Origin: Cristatella mucedo
Taxonomy: Eukaryota > Bryozoa > Phylactolaemata > Cristatellidae
Length of the DNA: 64,000 nucleotides
Assembly (NCBI GenBank): GCA_009760855.2
Contig: WPIO01000184.1
Location: 416,501 to 480,500 of the forward strand
Reading direction: 5' to 3'
Below, in pieces: positions 31,440-43,159 of the stretch. The position numbers were made by a program, and so were the translations under genes. Numbering within the stretch: position 1 is the stretch's first letter; every line of letters starts with the position of its first letter. The notes under the pieces were generated by a model that searched no databases, was not told the DNA's origin, and saw only the letters and a program-made list of their open reading frames with translations.

Positions 31440-31740
31440 CAAGCATACGAACTAAAGGCATGATCTCCAAAGAACTTGAGATTTGTACTAGGTATGGGTT
31501 GACGGTTAGATTCCGAAAAGCAGGTGGTACGATGCTTATGGCAACCTTCCGTCAGACCGCTCAGGTAAATTGTCATAGATCTACCGTTCGAGTCAGCTCG
31601 ATACCGTGCAATGCGGCATGCGATCTACTATTCCAGCATGCTTCCTTTGCAGCAAATGTTAAATGCCTAGAAAGAGGTTGGGTTCTCTAATGGTGCTATA
31701 ATCAAAAGGAATAATAATTATTATTATTATATTATTTACT
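31440..31740. mobile_element. Two short LINE-A fragments in opposite orientation
   Basis: 31440-31535 (minus) matches the coding 3' part (CCGAAAAGCAGGTGGTACGATG). 31600-31740 (plus) matches the 3' tail (CAGCAAATGTTAAATGCCTAG, AAGAGG, then TTATTATTATTAT). Confidence 0.7.
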
Positions 31741-32004
31741 TTTTCAAAAGTAAATATTGTTTTCTCTATGTTACTGGTTTTTTAATTGCTGCCTTGACTA
31801 AAACAGCCTAGCGATAGACAAAAAGATTGATAACAAGTATAGAAAAATAAAGCGTTAATACAAGTAGGAATAGCATCCAAGAACTGCACCCAGGTGTATA
31901 CACGTGCAGATTTGTGAATCTAGATTGATTGGTCATGGTCAGGAGAGCCTCAGACCATCGGAGTCTCAAACTTTTAAAAGTGTGCTTTACTGTAACTGTA
32001 TTTC
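31741..32004. other. Unassigned AT-rich sequence
   Basis: No feature is recognised. Confidence 0.3.
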
Positions 32005-33450
32005 CGTACGTAACTCCACAAAGCCAAGAGCTTTAAGTAAGTCTTAGACAGGAGAGTTTTCTACAGCTCGCTCGCTTTGCTGACCAGCCTTGCAGCCAGT
32101 TTTCCCATCAGCTGTGGAGGCCGGTTACTTTTGTCGCAAGCCACTGTCGTAGACTGTCGTAGTTTCTTTGACAGGGATCGAACGTAATAGCTAGCGGTCG
32201 AGGCCGGTTTCCTAATGGAGCTTCCAAACTTTAGGTGGTTAATAGAGAGGATGCCTCAATTCCCGAGCTCGTGATTGTGGTTGCTCTTCAGCATTACCCA
32301 ATTAGAAGCTCGAAGTCTCCTAGTTCAGCATCAAGCTTCGGATGTCTAATGAGTAGGACCTCGGTTTTTTTAATGTTTAGTTTTAGGAAATCGGAGTACA
32401 TCCAGGATCGAACGTAACCGAGACATGCATTTAGTTCTTCAGTCGCTGCAGCAGGCTCAGCTGGTTTAAATTAACTAATAACTAGCTAATAACTAAATAA
32501 CCACCTATCGTCATCGTAGAAGTGGCAGACCGCCAAAAGTTCGATCAGTTGTCTAGTATCAAAGGATAAGCCGAAAGTAGCAAATGAGCGAGAACGGACA
32601 CTCGTGGAAGTTCGCAGATGGCTGATAAGTCTGCTGGATGAGAATTGACCACCTTACGAAGCCAGTTGAACAAAATTGAACAAGTACGTCTTGAACCACT
32701 CGTGCCTCGTCTGCCAGACCGAACGTTGTTGTCAATCTTTCGTCGATCGCGGTCACCAGTATCAAATGCAATTGATTAGTCAAAAGGGTAGGGCAATTAC
32801 GTTATCGTAGTCGCTGCTGCTGCTGACCAAGTCTGTAATGCGACAGGCAGCAGTTTTTTTGTGGAGTGAAATCTCTTACAAATACAAATACAAATCCTAG
32901 CTAATTAAATAGCCTCCGTCTGTATAGCGACAGAAGAGCCTTTACGGCTGTCACCACCGCTTGCCGTGGCGATAAATAATCGCCCACTGCAGGAATCGAA
33001 CCCACGACCTTGGGACCGAGGTGGTGAAAGCAACCGCCTTACCTAGTGTGCCATCACGGCTCACCAAATCCGGACTAAATTTGCTGTGCCAATTTTTTCT
33101 TTTCAACACATTCTGAAAGCTGCCGTATGACGATCGAGTTGAGAATTGTTGAAGGCTGGGTAATAGCTTGTGAGGCACTCTGAATCTTACCGTAACTTTT
33201 CAGTATCAGTCGCACGAAGGCCCATTTAATAAAATTGCGACAAACCACTTTTATAAAGGGTAGCATGAAAAACCTGAGCCATGGCTAGACTAAGTTTATC
33301 CTTTAGTAAAGGTAAAAAGGGGACGATATAAGGTGTTTCGAAGACGAGCTCTAATTGGAAGACTTAATTACGGTATTCACTTTGTATAAAAAGAATTTCT
33401 TAAGGACGGTCAGTTGGTGCTACACAATTCTTGCTTTAGTCGTCGGTAGC
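32005..33450 (-). mobile_element. LINE-D copy (L2/CR1-like), decayed, shared by both duplicated blocks
   Basis: The minus strand resembles LINE-B/CR1-type reverse transcriptases: AFDTGD near 32770 (motif A), the CATCCAGGATCGAAC region near 32400, and a CAAGCCACTGTCGTAG/GATAGGGATCG-like block near 32130. 33270-33450 (AAGTTTATCCTTTAGTAAAGG, TTTCTTAAGGACGGTCA) matches 51365-51510 in copy B. It is interrupted by a SINE-A at 32888-33063. Confidence 0.6.
32888..33063 (-). mobile_element. SINE-A copy inside LINE-D
   Basis: Minus-strand full-length SINE-A: GAGCCGTGATGGCACACTAG head, B-box GGTTCGATTCC, GGCTCTTCTGTCGCTATAC, end TTAGCTAGGATTTG. Copy B has no SINE at the corresponding place. Confidence 0.9.
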
Positions 33451-33516
33451 TTAATGGAGGCACGAATATGTGCGATTTTTCATTGAAGGAGGCAAAAGCT
33501 TACTGGCCTCATGCGT

Positions 33517-33526
33517 GTATATATAC

Positions 33527-33608
<82 letters not shown>
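33517..33608. repeat. (TA)n(GT)n compound microsatellite
   Basis: TATATACATATATAT followed by about 76 bp of GT. Confidence 0.95.
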
Positions 33609-33609
<1 letters not shown>

Positions 33610-33659
33610 AGTCTTGAGACCTCTAAAAGTTGGCAAGCAACTGACTACATTTCTGCACA

Positions 33660-36600
33660 ATCTTGCTTTTGGATCCGACTGGTGGGACTACAGTTTCAAA
33701 GGGGAAAAGGCTGCCCTGAATTTTCTTAGGTTCTGGAAGAAGAGGAAGTCTCTGAAACCGATTAGGTTGGTCTTTGTCACTGACTCCGGAATGCAGCGTT
33801 AAAGCTTGTGCTTTACAGAGCAATTCCTCTCATTGTTTTTTTTTATTAATAAAAAAGTATATCTGACTTCGTACATTGGCAGAAATTTTAAGGGAACATG
33901 GTCATCAAGAACACTACTAAAATCTGTGTTTTCAGTATTAATTAGGGTATCGAAGCTGCTGGCAGAGAATTGGGTGCAAATAAAGAAGACCTACATCTAA
34001 CATGTATTTTCAAAATTTGTCAGCATCCATGCTTTTTTAAATCGCGTCGTTGGGCAAACTTGAGGCTGCAACGCAGATACGACTGAACAGGAGCAGTGAA
34101 CGAGGTTGAGCAACGATAGGATATGGTAATTTCGCACACAACAAGGTCAGTAAGGTAGATATCCTTTGTGGTCACGAGACACGGCTACCTATACGAGTCG
34201 CATAATCCTTTAATCTCCAGCAGTCAATAACGAACCCTCGAGAACGAATATGTCGGTGAGGAGTATCGAAAACTAATCCGTAAGCTATGCTGGACAGCCA
34301 CAAGTGGTCAGTACATCACAACTATAAGAGGAGCAGTCTTGGATGGGGATCCGGTAGCAACAGAGTCAAACGATGGCCGGGAGAAAAAACATAACCCTTG
34401 TCGGTTGTCGGACCGCACTACCTGAAAGAATGAGAGATCGGGTGATCTCAGATGTCCAGCCACATAAGCAGGGCGATCGAGTTTCAGTTGGTGTGAATGC
34501 TTCTGCTTTGTATGGACCACCTGGTCGTGAGTAAGTGATATGTAGTCAGCAGGCATTTAACAGGCGGAATTTAGGAAACTGTCGTGTCCCTCCTGGTGGT
34601 CGACTGCAAGAAGTGGGGCTATGGCAAACATGTTTAGCCACTACCGGTCGAATGGGTCTGCAGGTCCAGGAAGAAGGTGCTTAATGGCGGTCGTACGCCA
34701 AAAAAGAAGTGCTAGCGGGCGATATGGTGGCTTGCATGTTAAGCAGCATCAATCGGGAGTCAGTCAGGGCTCTACCTAGCGGATTAGGCAGTAGCCTCAG
34801 TAAGCCCAGGAAGTCTTATTTTCGGTTTATATTGAGCTATAGCGAGCAGGCCATCAGTAGAACGAATATAAAACCACTCATCAAACAAAAGAGGGCAGAC
34901 ACAGAATACTGAAAGGTTTTTACTGACAGGCCAAAGTAAGCAACCTGTAGGCATTTTCCAATTGCGAAATAATAAGCGGATCTCTTTTTGGAAAGCGAGA
35001 CCGATCGTAGCTCATGCACAGTCAAGAAAAAATACATGCAGAATCCCGAAAGATATAACGCAAGAGTTGGGCAAATGTCCATGCGGCGTCTTCCGACGCT
35101 GCTGCAACCTCAAAAGTGAGTCGCCCGACCCCTACGGGCTCTAATATTTGCAATAATCAGGCATTAGGCAAGCGATCGTAGAAGCGTCGACCGACTGAAT
35201 GTTAATTGCATTGTTTGGGGTTGATTGCAATCACCTTCCGGAGGGCTCCCGAGAGGTCGTGTAAATTGCCACGCAGCTGCAGAAGCAATCGACTGATATT
35301 TCGACTTCCCACTTCGTTTGACAGATTTTTAAGGAGCACTAAAAAGCCTAGTCGGTGCTCACAGTATTTGCAAGGCTAATTGATGCTTACAGCATGTACC
35401 TATTCCTAAAGACATGTCAATGTTTTTTGCTGAAGCTGGGTACCGTACTATCATGAACCAGTTCATAAGCTTATATGCGAAGCTGAGTGAGTTCTTAGGC
35501 AGCCGTTTCTCAGGTGTATACATTTACAATAACTACTAGTACTGCTGCAATTTGTAGAATATTCTCCGAGTCCCTGCCAATATGTCGATTTTTAATGTAC
35601 CAATGTCTATCCAAATACTGTGATACAGACCGCTATGAATAAATAGTCTGTGTGGCTTTGTGGAGTTACAGACGGAGATACATTACATTACATTGGTGCC
35701 AGTCTATAAATAATAAACCGGAAACAGGATTATTTTTTATGAATTCACTGTCAGTTCTTAATAGTCACGAAGTTTGACAAAATCGTGCTATCATCTAACT
35801 GTAGACTTCCTCTCGCGAAATCACTTGTGCTCGTCAATTTTGCGAGGGGGATAGATAAATGCTTTGTGTTTTTTCCAAGCACCTGGTTTCTCATTCATTA
35901 CTCACAAACAGTGCCACGACTTAAAGAGGCGTTTCCATCTGAAGACTAGCGATGTCTTATCCTGTGGGGTTGGCATGCTTTCCCCTGCAGCTTTTTGCTT
36001 CCGTGCACTGGGAGCTCGTTACCCAGTTCTCGGCTCGGGGATATTCACAGCCACTAACTGCCGAAATTGGAGCCGCTCTGACCTTAGCTCAGTTGGTGCG
36101 GTCGAGCAGATGTGAAGGGTCCGGCGAGGACACACATAGCACCTACGGCCTGATGTAAAGCGAGGCCATCCGAGTTGAGGACGCCCGTGCTCGGGCGACC
36201 CTACTAGTCCGCCAGCCTCGGACGGTTTGGTCAGCTGTTGTCACGCCCACACAGAACGTCCGCCGCCCCCCCCCCATGGCAATCGTCCTACGACTTTTCC
36301 CTTCCCAGCACTGATCCGTGTATTCGTAGCTTTCAAAATACAAAAACGAAGGATGCTGAACGTACACGGATGGGCAAACCAGCTATAGCTGCAGAAGCAT
36401 TTCAAGAGTCGTCAGTTCCAGAAGCGAGTTACAGACTTAAGGGGGCGGTACCATCGAGTATAATAATCGCTGTGTGCGGTGAGCCGAGCTTCCGCCCAAG
36501 TGATTTATTTTGTAGGGGCTAGCGGCTGGAGGCCGGTGAGGGTACTCGCGATGGCGCGTTCGGCCGCGCTGGCTCCTGCGAGAATGGTCCGTAGTGGCTT

Positions 36601-36900
36601 GAAGAGCGAAAGGATCCTACTTTGGTGTTTAATTTCCGGGAAATGTCTTCTAAAGACTGACCAATTGGTTTCTGCTAACGCATCAGATGGGAGGTAGGCA
36701 GTCGCGCTCAGCCAGCCGTTGGGGTCACTTGCCAGCTGTGTAGGCATGGCGTCCACCCACGAATGTGCTCTCGAGTCTACACCCGTCTTTCTGCCGTAGC
36801 GGGCTCACACCACCTGGTCGGGGGTGGGAGCGAGAGAAAGGCGCCGTGACTTGAAAGATGGTGCCTAGGAGGGACGGTGCTGACGCTTGGCTCGAACGTG
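33660..36900. other. Unassigned unique part of duplicated block, copy A
   Basis: No convincing gene. It is collinear with 52680-53000 and 55500-58150. A tRNA-like string (CCTTAGCTCAGTTGGTGCGG) at 36083 has an A-box but no matching acceptor stem or B-box. Frames in the two copies are not conserved, so I treat the block as noncoding. Confidence 0.4.
35640..35697 (+). mobile_element. LINE-B 3' terminus
   Basis: AGTCTGTGTGGCTTTGTGGA, GTTACAGACGGAG and (ACATT)n form an extremely short 5'-truncated LINE-B insertion. Confidence 0.8.
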
Positions 36901-36954
36901 CCTGCACTTAAAAGAATTTATGCATTCATGAAGCATTATGTATTAACAAACCTT

Positions 36955-37755
36955 AGCTGCACGATGTTACCTCCGAAATATGGGGGTACCTCAGGGATCT
37001 GTGCTTGGTCCTGTTCTTTTCACGGTTTATACTCTCCCTCTTGCCGATGTGATTGCCAAGCACAATCAAGGCTTTTACTTCTAGAGGGCACTCACTTGTA
37101 ACTTCGCATTGATCCCTTTAAGCCCTCCAGCACGTCGAATTCTCTCAACTCTCTTACTGCATATATTGATGACATCTGCACTCGGATGGCAGCAAACTTT
37201 CTTAAATTGAATGATGATAAAACCAACTTACTAGTTATGGGCAAACCAAGTGTGATTCACAAATTGGAAAGGCTAACTCTCAAAATCGGTTCTGCCAGCA
37301 TATCTCCTCTTGAATCTGCACGAAATCTAGGTGTCATGTTCCAAGGTGACCTTTCGTTAGACGACCACAACACATCCACAGTCAAGTCTGCCTACTTTTC
37401 AGCTACACAACACTGCTGAAATTCGGGCTTGTTTAGATAGGGATAACACGTCTAAGTTGGTCCATGCATTTGTGACATCCCGACTTGACTTCTGTAACTC
37501 ACTGCTTGCTGTTCTACCAGCCTATGCACTCAGGTGCTGACAGCTGGTGCTGTAAAACTTTCCAGCTAGGCTTGTCTGTCGTGAGCCTCACAGCTGCCAC
37601 ATCTCACCACTTCTGGCCGATCTGTACTGGCTCCTAGTCAAGCAGTGCATTGACTTCAAGGATTTGTTATTCATTCACTTTTAGGTCCCTTCATTCTTTG
37701 GCTCCTGCCTGCCTATCAGATCTACTGCCCTTACAGGCCAAGCGTCGTACCCCCC
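36955..37755 (+). mobile_element. LINE-A copy, 5' portion (split by an LTR element)
   Basis: Begins near [20 protein letters not shown] (about 36975). A small rearrangement follows in the YADD region, then MAANFLKLNDDKTNLLVMGK (37186), ASISPLESARNLGVMFQGDL, and further coding blocks up to the site of the LTR-element insertion at 37755. It resumes at 39487. Confidence 0.85.
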
Positions 37756-38144
37756 TGTGGCATCCCTCCTCATGACCTGTCGTCGACTGGGTTGTGCGAC
37801 CGAGCAACAAGCCTGTTGGCTCCAATACCAAACACTTTATTCTCCTAAACCACGCCGGCCATGCCCAGTCTACTCACTCTAAACGGCTGCCGGCATCGAG
37901 GGATCTAGCCTTCCTTCATTTTTACTCCTTCGGCAGCCCTTGTATTCCATGCATGAGCTTTTTTTGCACTGACGAGCCATTGCTCGTTCTGAACCTGCCA
38001 GACAATTTATGGTAGATGGCTGTCCCTACAGATGCTGCCAATGCACGGATTTGGGCAGGACTGCCACCTGGACATCGGCTGCCCTTCCACTACTCAAGAG
38101 CCTGGGGCTACTTAGGCAGTCTGAGCCGGCGTTGGGTCTCCACT
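37756..38144 (-). repeat. LTR of the nested element (downstream LTR in element orientation)
   Basis: Pairs with 39092-39481. Shared strings include GCGACCGAG, GAGGGATCTAGCC, TGTATTCCATG, GAGCCATTG and GGGCAGGACTGCC. The minus strand carries AATAAAGTG. Confidence 0.8.
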
Positions 38145-38608
38145 CCTCCTAGTCGGGCAACAGACCAGTGGTCTGTTGCTGCAAGTTGGGCCGGCCTCCG
38201 TGCCTAGCAGCTGCTGCATCACTGCGGTCCCCCGTGGCCTAGCAAGTTGATCGGCTACACTCTTGAGACTGAGGCGAACCGTGAGCCAGCCTCATCACTC
38301 GGCTACGACGGGCACTCAGCTGAATCAGCTGGCTTTCGGGCTGTGGAATGACCCTTTGTGCTGCCCGTCTCGTGTAATTAGAGCCACATCAATCACATAG
38401 CCGTGCTTATTAGGCTCCAGGCAGCCTTGGCCTATGCTTCACTATGGAGTCGGACACCTGGAGCTTGATTAATTGTTCCTGCTGACTAAGCCAGACAGAG
38501 GGCTCGGCCTCTTCTTCTCATTGAGTCCCCGGCTCCGGCTGGCGAATGCTTTTGCATTCATGGCTCTCCCGGCGGGTCAGTCGTTCGCACCGGCTTTGGG
38601 AGAGATCA

Positions 38609-39091
38609 TCATCGACTTGGGCCCGAAGCACCAGCTCGGGGTTCAAGACCTTCTCTCTCAGCTGGACTTGGCTCTGCTCGTGACTGAGGTGGCTGGGCCA
38701 CCTCCTGCTCGTCAAGCCTGGCTTTGCTTGGCAATGCCAGCCAGCTCCAGGTATTTCCGAAGACACTGCTTCTACTTCTCTTGTCTCCGCTCTTAATTGT
38801 TTCGTTCATCCTCTCGTCGCAGCACCCGCTCCTCTCGTTGCCGTTGCTCCTTCGCATCCCCGTTGCTGAGGCTCCTCCTCCGCCAATTGCTGCTCCCGCT
38901 TGAAGCTCCGCAGAAGAAGTAACTCCCAAGGGCTTCTCGGATTCTCTTTCATCGCAACCTCCGTGCTTGTCATTCCCTGGTAACTCAAACCAGAGCGAGT
39001 TGGCATGCACCGCTCTTGCCAAGCTTGTACTTCCTTTATACGCAGATCCCGGTGGAGAGACCGTCCTAGATCTCACTGCTGAGCCACCAAA
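38609..39091 (-). other. Open frame inside the nested LTR element
   Basis: The minus strand is open for about 160 codons, reading GGSAVRSRTVSPPGSAYKGS early and SRSSVFGNTWSWLALPSKAR late, with many charged residues. Its position after the primer-binding-site-like stretch is where gag would lie. No zinc knuckle or protease motif is seen. It may be a gag remnant or non-coding. Confidence 0.25.
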
Positions 39092-39481
39092 TATGACAGC
39101 CCTTCGCACGACCTGTCGGTGGGCTGCTTAGTGCGACCGAGCCTGCTGGCTCCAACACCAAGCACTTTATTCTACAAAAGCTCGCCTGCCAAGCCCAGTC
39201 TACACACTTGACGGCTGCCTGCGTCGAGGGATCTAGCCCTCCCTTCCTTCCCCCTTCGTACTCCTTCCCCTGTATTCCATGTGTGAGTTGTTTTGCACTG
39301 TCGAGCCATTGTTCGTTCCGAACCTCCCCGTCAGCTGGCCGCAGTTTGTGGTAGATGGATGTCCCCACAGATTCTGCAAATGCATGGTTTTGGGCAGGAC
39401 TGCCGAGTAATCCTTTGCCCTTCCACCTCTCGGGAGCCTGCGGCTGCTTGGGCAGTCTGAGCCCTCGCAGGCTGCTTCCCT
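39092..39481 (-). repeat. LTR of the nested element (upstream LTR in element orientation)
   Basis: Pairs with 37756-38144. Visible divergence between the two LTRs indicates an old insertion. Confidence 0.8.
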
Positions 39482-39486
39482 CCCCC

Positions 39487-39912
39487 TTTTCGGAATCCAG
39501 CTGTTTTCCTATACCTCGTACAAATCTCAAATCCTTTGGAGACGTTGTCTTTAGTTCGTATGCTCCCAAAGCCTGGAACTCACTCCCGACTTGCATAGCG
39601 TCCCTTGACTTGACCATATTTAAAAAGAAACTAAAAACGCGTCTATTTGTCTCAGCATTTAGTGGGGCTATGCAATTCTACCTTTGTGCTTATGCATGCT
39701 GTCACTGTGCGTGGTGCCACTAACCATACTTTCATGCTGACCCTGTGCATGTTGTCACCCCTTGCCATCTTCTTGCTATCTATGGAGCATGCTACGACGG
39801 ATCATTCGATCCCGCTTCCTTTGCTGCAAATTTAAAGTGCCTCGAAAGAGATCAGTTCTCTGAGGGCTATATCAAATGTACAAATCTATTATTATTATTA
39901 TTATTATTATGG
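39487..39912 (+). mobile_element. LINE-A copy, 3' portion after the LTR element
   Basis: TTTTCGGAATCCAGCTGTTT resumes the LINE-A coding end (FSESNSL), then RTNLKSFGDVVFSSYAPKAW and FSGAM, then the 3' UTR, stem-loop (AAAGTGCCTCGAAAGAGATC) and (ATT)n at about 39888-39910. Confidence 0.88.
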
Positions 39913-40424
39913 CTGATATTGCTGTAAGATAGATGCGTGTATGCTTACGTGAAGTCAGTGGCCCCAGGCTGAGCTTGTCGTGGAGTGGTAATTGAGCTCA
40001 GTAAAGCATTGCTAAATTAGTTTTTGCATGCTGCAATGTTGAGGAGTTCCGACTCTATTTGAGCCTACGGTGCCAGATTTTTTTGAGGGCAGGTGAAATC
40101 TAAACTAATGTTTGCTTGGTGCGTGTTTGAGAAGTTCCGACCTTATTTGATCTTTTTAGGCCAGATGTAATTGACTGCCGGTTGAGCGTATTAAGTGAGG
40201 TCATTCTTGTTCATTTTCATTCCTGGCATAGCAGTAGGAAAATGAAAATATTTGTTCATAGTAATAATAACAAGACATTTGCCTAGCTTTCTTCGAGAAC
40301 TAAGTCAGTGTACAGGCAGTTAAGGTGCACTGGAAAAGATCACGATCAATCGGAGTAACCAGCATTTGATAGGTACCTGTGGTTCGTACTTTATGCGCTT
40401 GTGCATGCCGACACTGCATGGTAG
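39913..40424. other. Unassigned part of duplicated block, copy A
   Basis: Weakly collinear with about 58490-58720. No gene is seen. Confidence 0.35.
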
Positions 40425-40560
40425 TAAAGTACTATGTCTTCACGACTGAGGTCGTGGGCTTAAATCCTGCAGTGGGCGATCCTGTATTGCCAACTGCAAA
40501 CGGTAATGATTGTCTTTAAATATCGTCTGCTGCTGCACAAATGAGGCTTGTTAGATGAGT
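40425..40560 (+). mobile_element. Diverged SINE-A relic
   Basis: TTCACGACTGAGGTCGTGGG, AAATCCTGCAGTGGGCGATC, TGCAAACGGTAATGATTGTC and GAGGCTTGTTAGATGAG follow the SINE-A order. The head is lost. Confidence 0.65.
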
Positions 40561-40785
40561 TAATATATATATATATATTAACTTTTTTGTATATAAACTT
40601 TATAAATTGTAACCTGTTTATATATAAAATGCCGAGAGGCAATCAACAGCCAAGGGCTGCGACATAGTGCCGAGAATCAGTCTTCTGCTACTAGCTAGAA
40701 CCTGGTTACAAGGACAAGAAAGTGACGATGGTTGCCCACTTTAAACCTTGACCTATTATATGGAAGATTGTACTCAATTATGGCT

Positions 40786-41800
40786 TAATGTAATGTATCA
40801 CCGTGTGTAACTTCACAAAGTCACAAAGACTATGTGGGTGTTACCCAAGAGAGTTTTGTATAGCACACTCACAGCCTAAGCAACTTTCGGTGCACATTCA
40901 GAAGCCGAAAGACTTCATCTCACGAAACAAAGAGAAAGTGGGAAGCATAGCAGAGCCAGGAGAACAGTTGAGGTAGTGTGTAGTATGGAAGTAGCCGCTC
41001 AGTACCGCTGGAAAGGATGAGCCATAGTCGGCAACAGAAGAGTAGTTGTCGTTGCGTAAGAATTGTGGAAGCGAGTTCCACAGCCTAGGACCTACAGAGC
41101 AAAAGCATCTGCTGCCAACGGTCTTTAATCAGAGGAATGGAACAGCTAATTTATTGTTCATACAGGACCTGAGGGCACGACGAGGTTGAAACTGGTGCAG
41201 CAGTTCAGCTAGGTATGGAGGAGTCAAGTCGTGACGGGCCTTGTGGGTTGGCGTAAGAACTTTGCTCTGGATCCGTTGCTCAACCGGCATCCATCCTAGC
41301 TCTTTTAGCAAAGAAGACAGGTGGTCAAACCTCTGTGACTTGAAAAATAGCCTTGCAGCCATATTAGTAGCCAGCTGCAGTGGCCTAGTTGCTTTCTTTG
41401 GTAGCCCAGCCAAAAGGGAATTACAATAATCTAGCCGAGATATAACCAAGGGGCTGGTTATTTTTTGCAAGCCACCGTGGAAGACCGTTTCTAATTTGAG
41501 ATAGGGCCCGGATGCAATAGCTAGCCGTAGAAGCAGACTTCTGGACGAAGCATTTACAATTTCAGCTGTCGAAAACGGCACCTAAATTTTGAGCGCGTGG
41601 TGATGGTCGCACACCAACATCACCTATTAGAAGAGCCAAGCCTTTGTATCAAGCCACAGGCTAAGGGTTTTCTATGAGCAGCAGTTCGGTTTTATCGTCA
41701 TTTAGTTCCAAGAAGTTTTCCGACATCCAGGATCGAATGTCAGCAAAGCAAGCATTCAATTTCTCAGTTGCTGCAGCAGATTCCGACGGTTACTTAACGT
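40786..41800 (-). mobile_element. LINE-B copy, 5' truncated
   Basis: The minus strand begins near FLELNDDKT (about 41710) and includes the FVQKSASTA-like region, VISRLDYCNSLLAGLPKKAT, LQLATNMAARLFFKSQRFDH and LLKELGWMPVEQRIQSK. It ends with the 3' end at 40786-40870 and ATTACATT-type tail. A 150-codon stretch is open, but the copy is frameshifted. Private to copy A. Confidence 0.88.
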
Positions 41801-41835
41801 GTCTCTGCCTCACCTTTCTACCTATGCTCCACCGT

Positions 41836-42004
41836 AATGGCTCGCTGGGTAAGGCGGTTGCTTTTCACGACCTTGGTCCCGAGGTCGTGGGTTCGAATCC
41901 TGTGGTGGGCGATCTTTTATCGCTGCTGCAAGCAGTGGTGATAGTCGTGAAGACTCTTCTGTTGCTATTCAAAAAGAGGCTGTTAGATCGGCTAGTTATT
42001 TTAT
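41836..42004 (+). mobile_element. SINE-A copy
   Basis: GGCTCGCTGGGTAAGGCGG, hairpin ACGACCTTGGTCCCGAGGTC, B-box GGTTCGAATCC, body GGCGATCTTTTATCGCTGC, AGACTCTTCTGTTGCTATTC. No counterpart in copy B. Confidence 0.85.
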
Positions 42005-42084
42005 TTTATTATTTTATAATTGCAAGGCCTCGATAGTACCAATAGAAAGTTATGGGCCTGCCTTCAGGATATGCAACCAGATTG

Positions 42085-43150
42085 TGTCAGTTTCGTTAAG
42101 CTGGAGTGTCCTTTCAACAGCAAAAAAACTTATGCAGTTTTGTGCAGTTGCCTTCTACTATTTGATGCTTTCTTTTTTAACGTTGCAGATTGTTGGCAGC
42201 ATAACTGCTTGAGTGGGTCTTTTACTTGCAGGCATGAGATCCACATTTTGACCTAAGATGATGCTGGGAACGCAGTGTGGATGGCGTGCACGTGAGGGCT
42301 GACTCATCTGTACAGATGAGCTATGCTGCTGAAGTTGTTCGTGTTTTCTGTCGAATGAAGCATGATTTGTCTATATAACCCAAGCGTGACAATGGTAAGT
42401 GCCGGTGATGGAAATAGTGTTAGCCTGCCCCAATGTATTACAACCTGAAATACTAGCGACCGGTTTTTATGTGTACTGACATTTGTCGTTGGTAACATGT
42501 TTGCTAGGGTAAAGTGCAAATGGGCTACTATAGCCATACAGATGCTAGATATCAGACGATGCTTACGAATTTCCAGATTAAGTTCGTCTGTTGGCCTAAT
42601 TAAAGCACACTTTTGTGTCATTCCGTCTTGATTACTATAAATCCATTTATGAATTCTGTCGTATGAGCTTAATCATCTTCGACTAGTGCAAAACTCAGCA
42701 GCTCGTGTGGTCGTCTGTTGTTGACAACAGTATGGCAACGTCTGTTTGACTTTTACACAACACTACTTCTGGCTGAGTTTCTCTTTCTCACTATAGAGCA
42801 TAGTAACGATTTCGAGATCCGACATTTGGCCGATTAGTAGTCGATTCACTAACTAGCATTATCTCACAAATCTCATTTCCCTTTGCAGCAAATGTAAAGC
42901 GCCTAGACAGAGTTCTCAGAGGGCACTTTATCAAGTGCAGTTTTATTATTATTATTATTATCTCATTGTTCGTCTTGTATGTATGCTCTCGAAAGGCTCC
43001 TGCTCTTCTGCAACTTGTCAGCTTATTTCTCTTCATTAAATCTCGTGAAATCTCACGGTAATTGAGTCGTCGGCTCGAATGCAACAAAAGTTTGGAGCGC
43101 ATACTTGAGTACGGTTGCTACCTACAATGACCGTGTAGCTAGCCTTTATG
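42085..43150 (+). mobile_element. LINE-C relic (L2/CR1-like), shared by both duplicated blocks
   Basis: A badly decayed reverse transcriptase C-terminus: LRLVQNSAARVV (about 42685) with HITPLLAEF-like sequence after it, and SNATKVWSAYL (about 43080), matching the usual NAAKVWNSLP position. Collinear with 59045-60230. Upstream blocks such as GTGAGGGCTGACTCA also match. Confidence 0.6.
42870..42962 (+). mobile_element. LINE-A 3' tail inserted in LINE-C
   Basis: CCCTTTGCAGCAAATGTAAA, GCGCCTAGACAGAG, TTCTCAGAGGGCACTTTATC and (TTA)n: the stem-loop and tail only. Absent from copy B. Confidence 0.8.
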
Positions 43151-43159
43151 TCTCAGCTA

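Larger units (their letters stand above)
37756..39481 (-). mobile_element. Short LTR retrotransposon (non-autonomous) nested in LINE-A
   Basis: Two direct repeats of 389 bp (37756-38144) and 390 bp (39092-39481) flank a 947-bp interior. CCCCC lies immediately outside each end (37751-37755, 39482-39486), and the LINE-A reading resumes on both sides. Minus orientation is supported by AATAAAGTG in both LTRs on that strand, a TGGTGGCTCAGCAG stretch next to the upstream LTR in primer-binding position, and purine-rich AGGAGGAGTGGAG at the downstream LTR. The interior has one open minus frame (38609-39109) without reverse transcriptase or integrase motifs. It is a TRIM/LARD-type element or an internally deleted Gypsy-like element. 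Confidence 0.75.

Noticed and set aside
36080-36140. tRNA-like TTAGCTCAGTTGGTGCGG
   Set aside because: The A-box matches well, but there is no B-box or acceptor pairing, and the duplicate at 57425 has lost the similarity.
39066-39617. 183-codon minus-strand frame
   Set aside because: It runs from antisense LINE-A through an LTR into the element interior; an artificial fusion of unrelated elements.
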